18,021 nucleotides of DNA from Flavobacteriaceae bacterium UBA6231 (GTDB lineage Bacteria > Bacteroidota > Bacteroidia > Flavobacteriales > Flavobacteriaceae), in NCBI GenBank assembly GCA_002441545.1, contig DJWL01000139.1, positions 2,106 through 20,126 on the forward strand. Direction: 5' to 3'. The position numbers and the translations under genes are program-made. The notes under the pieces are model-generated. The model did not search any database. It was not told where the DNA came from and saw only the letters and a program-made list of their open reading frames with translations. Shown here piece by piece: positions 14,669 to 18,021 of this stretch (position 1 is the stretch's first letter; each line of letters opens with the position of its first letter).

Positions 14669-15232
14669 TTATGCTTTAGATTTATTAGCGCAACAAGACT
14701 TTTGACCATCTTTTGCACAAGCCATTTTTTCAGCTTCAGTTTTATTAGCACAATTAGCTTTACAAGCTTCAGTTTTTGCTTTACAATCAGCACAATCTTT
14801 TACAGTACAATCTGGTTTGCATTTAGCAGCACATTCTTTGTTAACGGTTGAAAAAGCATCAACAGTTTTCATATCGCTTACTTTGTAAATATCGGCCACT
14901 TTTGTTACTGTTTCCTCAAGTGAAGCAGGCGTAACTTTAGCTTCATTATATTCAACCATTGCTAATTTACGGTCAAAATCTACAGTGGCAGATTTTACGC
15001 CATCCATTCCAGAGATTTTCTTTTCAATAGTTTTTGCACAACCTATAGCACAAGTCATGCCTTCAATAGTAAACTCTGCTTTTGCATAAGAGGCGTTTGG
15101 GTCTATTTCATTTGTCGCTTTTAGAGCGTTTTCAACTTCAATGGTTTTAACTTCAGGATTAGTTTCGTTTTTACAGCTAATAGAAAATAAAACCACAACT
15201 ACAATAGTTATGATGTTTTTAATGGTATTCAT
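14669..15232 (-). CDS. HMA-domain lipoprotein with cysteine-rich C-terminal tail
   Basis: 187 residues. Residues 1-20 are a lipoprotein signal with lipobox SISC (Cys20). Residues about 50-118 form a heavy-metal-associated domain with the GMTCAIGC motif (C61 and C65) and the GVKSATVDF strand, typical of copper chaperones. Residues 130-187 are a separate tail with ten cysteines (134, 138, 142, 147, 150, 157, 161, 172, 180, 181) among Lys, Ala and Asp, which resembles a metallothionein-like binding segment. The protein is expected in the periplasm, tethered to a membrane, binding copper or another thiophilic metal; the metal is inference. It stands alone between terminators with no metal ATPase or regulator in the window. 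A TATTTTTG box lies upstream on the minus strand. Confidence 0.82.
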   Translation of the reverse strand: MNTIKNIITIVVVVLFSISCKNETNPEVKTIEVENALKATNEIDPNASYAKAEFTIEGMTCAIGCAKTIEKKISGMDGVKSATVDFDRKLAMVEYNEAKVTPASLEETVTKVADIYKVSDMKTVDAFSTVNKECAAKCKPDCTVKDCADCKAKTEACKANCANKTEAEKMACAKDGQKSCCANKSKA

Positions 15233-15258
15233 TTTAGATAAAAATTAAAAATTATCAA

Positions 15259-15266
15259 CAAAAATA
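15259..15266 (-). promoter_or_regulatory. -7 box upstream of the HMA lipoprotein gene
   Basis: The minus-strand sequence TATTTTTG is an exact TAnnTTTG match 26 bases before the start codon. No clear TTG at -33. Confidence 0.4.
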
Positions 15267-15400
15267 GTAAATAATAGAGTCTTAATTTTACTAACTCACA
15301 TTTTTATTGCTTAAATTAACTTAAAAATAAAGTTTATGTTTAATAAATTAAAAAAGGTTTCAAATATTGTAAATGATTCATTAACAAATATTTAAATTTT

Positions 15401-15420
15401 ATTAGATTGTTTTATCTAAT
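15401..15420. repeat. Short inverted repeat upstream of the DUF4199-like gene
   Basis: ATTAGAT (15401-15407) and ATCTAAT (15414-15420) form a perfect 7-bp inverted repeat with a 6-base loop, 38 bases before the start codon. It could be an operator or leader hairpin, but in such AT-rich DNA it could also be chance. The rest of the 226-base gap 15233-15458 shows only AT-rich sequence. Confidence 0.35.
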
Positions 15421-15458
15421 TTATTTTTTAGATATTTAATAAAATAATTGAAATAATT

Positions 15459-15911
15459 ATGAAAAAAATAATCCTTCCCATTAGATATGGTCTTGTTACA
15501 AGTGCCATTTTAATTGCTTATTTTTTGGTATTAGCAATGTTAGATAAACATATTAATCCTGTTTATAGTTTCCTTAATGCTGGAATTACAACATATGGTA
15601 TTTATGAAGCAGTTCGGGTTTTTAAATTAGAACAAAAAGATTTCTTTAATTATACCAACGGATTTACAATAGGGCTTATTACTGGAGGAACAGCAACTAT
15701 TGTGTTTACATTTTTCTTTTTGTTTTATTCAACCGAAGTTAATCAAGATTTCCTTCCTCAATTATTAAATTCTTTACAAGGTAATTTCGATATTAATAAT
15801 GGTATGGTAACATTTATTGTAGCCATTATGGGCTTTGCTACTACTGTTGTTGCAACCCTTACTGTAATGCAACTTTTTAAAAACAGTGGAAATATTCCTC
15901 AAAAGAAATAA
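15459..15911 (+). CDS. Small four-helix membrane protein, probable DUF4199 family
   Basis: 150 residues with four hydrophobic segments at about 10-29, 36-52, 68-90 and 116-140. The overall pattern (short N terminus, YGLVTSAILIAYF first helix, a middle NYTNGFTIGLITGG segment entering the third helix, and a polar loop of about 25 residues before the last) resembles Bacteroidota DUF4199 proteins as I recall them. No catalytic or transport motif is visible, so function is unknown. The predicted location is the inner membrane. It lies 75 bases before rplU, which has its own clear promoter, so it is probably transcribed separately. No terminator hairpin was recognised after it. Confidence 0.6.
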   Translation: MKKIILPIRYGLVTSAILIAYFLVLAMLDKHINPVYSFLNAGITTYGIYEAVRVFKLEQKDFFNYTNGFTIGLITGGTATIVFTFFFLFYSTEVNQDFLPQLLNSLQGNFDINNGMVTFIVAIMGFATTVVATLTVMQLFKNSGNIPQKK

Positions 15912-15915
15912 AACG

Positions 15916-15946
15916 TTTGTAAATTAATTTATTAGCAGTATATTTG
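15916..15946 (+). promoter_or_regulatory. Promoter of the rplU-rpmA operon
   Basis: TTTG (15916-15919), a 19-base spacer and TATATTTG (15939-15946) make a textbook Bacteroidota promoter. The -7 box ends 40 bases before the rplU start, and transcription would start near 15952. Confidence 0.88.
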
Positions 15947-15986
15947 CACTCATTTTTAAATAATTTAATTAATAAAACGTTACGCT

Positions 15987-16538
15987 ATGTACGCAATTGT
16001 AGAGATAGCAGGGCAGCAATTTAAAGTTGTAAAAGACCAAAAAGTTTTTGTTCACCGTTTACAAACTGAAGAAGGAAAGCAAGTAGCTTTTGATAATGTT
16101 CTTCTTATTAGTGATGGTGAAAAAGTAACTGTAGGCGCCCCAGCTATAGACGGAGCTCAAGTAGGAGCAAAAGTCTTAAAGCACCTAAAAGGTGATAAAG
16201 TTATAGTTTTCAAAAAGAAAAGACGTAAAGGATTCCGTAAGAAAAACGGACATCGTCAATCTTTAACAGAGATTATTATTGAAAGCATTGCTGCTTCGGG
16301 AGCCACAAAGGCTTCCAAAGTTGAAAACGAAGGAGCAAAAAAAGCTGCTAAAGTTGAAAAGGTTGAAGCTAAAAAAGAGTCTCCAGCTAAAACAGAGAAA
16401 AAAGTTGAGACTAAAGCTGAAGTTACTCAAGATTTAAACAGTTTAACTGTTGCAGAATTAAAAGAGATGGCAAAAGCTAAAGGAATTGAAGGAATTACTT
16501 CAATGAAAAAAGCTGATTTAATTGCTGCTTTAAGTTAA
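15987..16538 (+). CDS. rplU: 50S ribosomal protein L21 with C-terminal SAP/Rho-N-like extension
   Basis: 183 residues against about 103 for ordinary L21. Residues 1-103 are a complete L21 (MYAIVEIAGQQFKV, VLLISDG, FKKKRRKGFRKKNGHRQ). Residues about 104-147 are a Lys/Ala/Glu-rich linker with repeated AKKxxKVE-like units. Residues 150-183 (DLNSLTVAELKEMAKAKGIE, then MKKADLIAAL) have the helix-extended-helix look of a SAP or Rho N-terminal motif, which usually binds nucleic acid. The extension is in the same frame with no internal stop or start that would suggest two genes. L21 binds 23S rRNA in the large subunit; what the extra domain binds is unknown. A strong promoter precedes it and rpmA follows after 25 bases. 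Confidence 0.95.
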   Translation: MYAIVEIAGQQFKVVKDQKVFVHRLQTEEGKQVAFDNVLLISDGEKVTVGAPAIDGAQVGAKVLKHLKGDKVIVFKKKRRKGFRKKNGHRQSLTEIIIESIAASGATKASKVENEGAKKAAKVEKVEAKKESPAKTEKKVETKAEVTQDLNSLTVAELKEMAKAKGIEGITSMKKADLIAALS

Positions 16539-16563
16539 TTTTAAAATATAAAATCGAAATAAA

Positions 16564-16824
16564 ATGGCACATAAAAAAGGAGTCGGAAGTTCGAAAAACG
16601 GTAGAGAATCAGAATCAAAACGCTTAGGTGTTAAAATTTTTGGCGGTCAAGCTGCAATAGCTGGGAACATTATCGTTAGACAAAGAGGAAATACTCATCA
16701 TCCAGGTGAAAATGTATATTCTTCAAAGGATCATACATTACACGCTCAAGTTGATGGCGTTGTAAAATTTACAAAGAAAAAAGATAACAAGTCTTATGTT
16801 TCTATTGAGCCTTTTGAAGCTTAA
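16564..16824 (+). CDS. rpmA: 50S ribosomal protein L27
   Basis: 86 residues, the normal length. MAHKKGVGSSKNGRESESKRLG at the N terminus is the conserved tail that reaches the peptidyl transferase centre, and it begins directly at the start Met, so there is no Firmicutes-type cleavable leader. GGQAAIAGNIIVRQRG and THHPG are the core motifs. It is co-transcribed with rplU from the promoter at 15916-15946, the usual gene order. A strong terminator follows. An 8-bp inverted repeat TTAAGAAA/TTTCTTAA also overlaps its stop codon, probably by chance. Confidence 0.97.
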   Translation: MAHKKGVGSSKNGRESESKRLGVKIFGGQAAIAGNIIVRQRGNTHHPGENVYSSKDHTLHAQVDGVVKFTKKKDNKSYVSIEPFEA

Positions 16825-16846
16825 GAAACAATTTTCTTAAAAAAAC

Positions 16847-16878
16847 AAAACCCTTTCTGTTTTCAGAAAGGGTTTTTT
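16847..16878 (+). terminator. Terminator of the rplU-rpmA operon
   Basis: Perfect 13-bp stem AAAACCCTTTCTG (16847-16859) / CAGAAAGGGTTTT (16864-16876), TTTT loop and six T (16873-16878). Confidence 0.92.
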
Positions 16879-16925
16879 GTTGTTTATAACTTCCTAAAAA
16901 GTTTCTAATACAATTTCATTAATAA

Positions 16926-16956
16926 AGAAAAAGCCCTCACATATCTGTAAGGGTTT
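16926..16956 (-). terminator. Probable terminator of ahcY
   Basis: AAGCCCTCAC (16931-16940) pairs with GTAAGGGTTT (16947-16956) with one wobble and one mismatch. In minus-strand RNA the stem is followed by UUUUUCUUUAUU, the expected U-rich tail. It lies 46 bases past the ahcY stop. Confidence 0.6.
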
Positions 16957-16971
16957 CTAATTTATAATGAG

Positions 16972-16992
16972 ATGCTGAAACAAGTTCAGCAT
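16972..16992. repeat. ATGCTGAA/TTCAGCAT dispersed inverted repeat
   Basis: A perfect 8-bp inverted repeat with a 5-base loop, ATGCTGAA (16972-16979) and TTCAGCAT (16985-16992), followed by GACAA. I recognise this GATGCTGAAACAAGTTCAGC core as a common intergenic repeat in Bacteroidota. It sits between the ahcY stop and its probable terminator. Confidence 0.7.
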
Positions 16993-17001
16993 GACAATTA
17001 T

Positions 17002-18021
17002 TTAGTATCTGTAATATTCTGGTTTAAATGGGCCTTCAACAGTTACACCAATATAATCGGCTTGATCCTTACGAAGTTCTGTTAATTCCACACCAATTTT
17101 TGCTAAGTGTAATTTAGCTACTTTTTCATCTAAGTGTTTTGGTAGCATATACACTTCGTTTCCGTAAGCTTCGCTATTTGTCCACAATTCAATTTGAGCT
17201 AAAGTTTGGTTTGTAAAAGAGTTGCTCATTACAAAACTTGGATGCCCAGTTGCACAACCTAAATTAACCAAACGACCTTCGGCTAAAATAATAATATCTT
17301 TTCCGTTAATAGTGTATTTATCAACTTGTGGTTTGATCGTGTTTTTAGTATGACCATAATTTTTGTTTAACCAAGCCATATCAATTTCATTATCAAAATG
17401 CCCTATGTTACAAATTATAGTTTTGTCTTTTACAGCTTCAAAATGTTCGCTACGTACAATATCTTTATTTCCCGTTGTTGTAATAATGATGTCGGCATTA
17501 CCAACAATAGTTTCTAAACGTTTTACTTCAAAACCATCCATGGCAGCTTGTAGCGCACATATCGGATCAATTTCGGTAACTGTTACAATACTTCCAGCTC
17601 CTTTAAATGAAGCCGCAGTACCTTTACCAACATCGCCATATCCGCAAACTACTACACGTTTACCAGCAAGCATCACATCGGTAGCTCTTCTAATAGCATC
17701 TACCGCACTTTCTCTACATCCGTATTTGTTATCGAATTTACTTTTTGTAACGCTATCATTCACATTAATTGCAGGCATAGGTAAAGTTCCTTCTTTCATA
17801 CGTTCGTATAACCTGTGAACACCTGTAGTTGTTTCTTCACTTAAACCTTTTATGCCAGAAATCAGTTCAGAATAACGGTCAAAAACCATATTGGTTAAAT
17901 CTCCACCATCGTCAAGAATCATGTTAAGAGGTTTTCTGTCTTCACCAAAGAAAAGCGTTTGCTCAATACACCAGTCAAATTCAGTTTCATTCATTCCTTT
18001 CCATGCATAAACTGCAGTTCC
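17002..18021 (-). CDS. ahcY: Adenosylhomocysteinase (S-adenosyl-L-homocysteine hydrolase), C-terminal part
   Basis: 339 residues are visible; the reading frame is open to the right edge. The codons before the internal Met at 17994 read GTAVYAWKG, matching the family, so the gene continues outside the window and lacks roughly its first 100 residues here. The enzyme splits S-adenosylhomocysteine into adenosine and homocysteine, clearing the inhibitor of methyltransferases. Visible motifs are DDGGDLTN, the substrate segment INVNDSVTKSKFDNKYGCRE, the NAD-binding GYGDVGKG, NIGHFDNEID, and the C-terminal KPEYYRY whose Lys/Tyr reach into the partner subunit's cofactor site. The enzyme is a cytosolic tetramer. 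It converges on rpmA with separate terminators for each. Confidence 0.96.
   Translation of the reverse strand, partial: GTAVYAWKGMNETEFDWCIEQTLFFGEDRKPLNMILDDGGDLTNMVFDRYSELISGIKGLSEETTTGVHRLYERMKEGTLPMPAINVNDSVTKSKFDNKYGCRESAVDAIRRATDVMLAGKRVVVCGYGDVGKGTAASFKGAGSIVTVTEIDPICALQAAMDGFEVKRLETIVGNADIIITTTGNKDIVRSEHFEAVKDKTIICNIGHFDNEIDMAWLNKNYGHTKNTIKPQVDKYTINGKDIIILAEGRLVNLGCATGHPSFVMSNSFTNQTLAQIELWTNSEAYGNEVYMLPKHLDEKVAKLHLAKIGVELTELRKDQADYIGVTVEGPFKPEYYRY

Noticed and set aside
14669..14834. Cysteine-rich tail as a frameshift artefact
   Set aside because: The frame stays open from the HMA domain to a stop next to the terminator, and regular cysteine spacing with Lys/Ala-rich composition suggests real coding sequence.
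16821..16840. TTAAGAAA/TTTCTTAA hairpin at the rpmA stop as a regulatory element
   Set aside because: All but two of its pairs are A-T and it overlaps the stop codon; a much stronger terminator lies 7 bases further on, so chance is likely.
17363..17818. 151-codon + strand open frame opposite ahcY
   Set aside because: It lies fully antisense to a well-conserved enzyme gene, its composition mirrors the ahcY codons, and no promoter or family motif is seen.
1..18021. Mobile element, prophage, toxin-antitoxin or defence island
   Set aside because: Every sizeable frame is either a housekeeping or envelope gene or a shadow of one; no transposase, integrase, nuclease cassette or direct-repeat boundary was seen.

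Overview
This window looks like ordinary core chromosome from a member of the Flavobacteriaceae (Bacteroidota). The evidence is very AT-rich DNA, promoters of the Bacteroidota type (TTG, a 19-21 nt spacer, then TAnnTTTG), start codons preceded by A-rich sequence rather than Shine-Dalgarno motifs, gliding-motility genes gldE and gldD, and a large Bacteroidota-type outer-membrane protein. I see no phage, transposase, CRISPR array, tRNA or rRNA.

Layout. Positions 1-87 hold the last codons of an SdhB-like iron-sulfur subunit, followed by a strong terminator. A secreted M28 zinc peptidase (+) then meets, tail to tail with overlapping stop codons, a 1136-residue outer-membrane beta-barrel protein (-). 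Between 4627 and 8571 a rightward run holds exonuclease III, an OmpA-family coiled-coil lipoprotein, a Tas-like aldo/keto reductase and a YpfJ-type membrane metallopeptidase. RNase E/G follows on the minus strand. A 285-base gene-free stretch with heptamer repeats and a possible structured leader comes next. After it is a two-gene minus-strand unit: HU, and a 30-residue very basic AURKAIP1/COX24-like protein that is easily missed.

From 11131 the strand flips to mutY - ssb - gldE - gldD, which links DNA repair and single-strand binding genes to gliding motility. gldE uses a TTG start and gldE/gldD overlap by 4 bases. A strong terminator closes the unit. Next come a minus-strand HMA lipoprotein with a cysteine-rich tail, a small four-helix membrane protein, and the rplU-rpmA ribosomal operon, whose L21 carries a C-terminal SAP/Rho-N-like extension. 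The 3' part of ahcY (-) runs off the right end.

No clearly new multi-gene system is present. The points most worth a second look are the small basic protein beside HU, the L21 extension, the cysteine-rich tail on the HMA lipoprotein, the RNase E/G lacking the zinc-link cysteines with a structured element upstream, and the uncharacterised outer-membrane barrel. Three dispersed inverted repeats of types common in Bacteroidota genomes sit in 3' intergenic gaps. All family assignments are from reading translated sequence and motifs; no database search was run.
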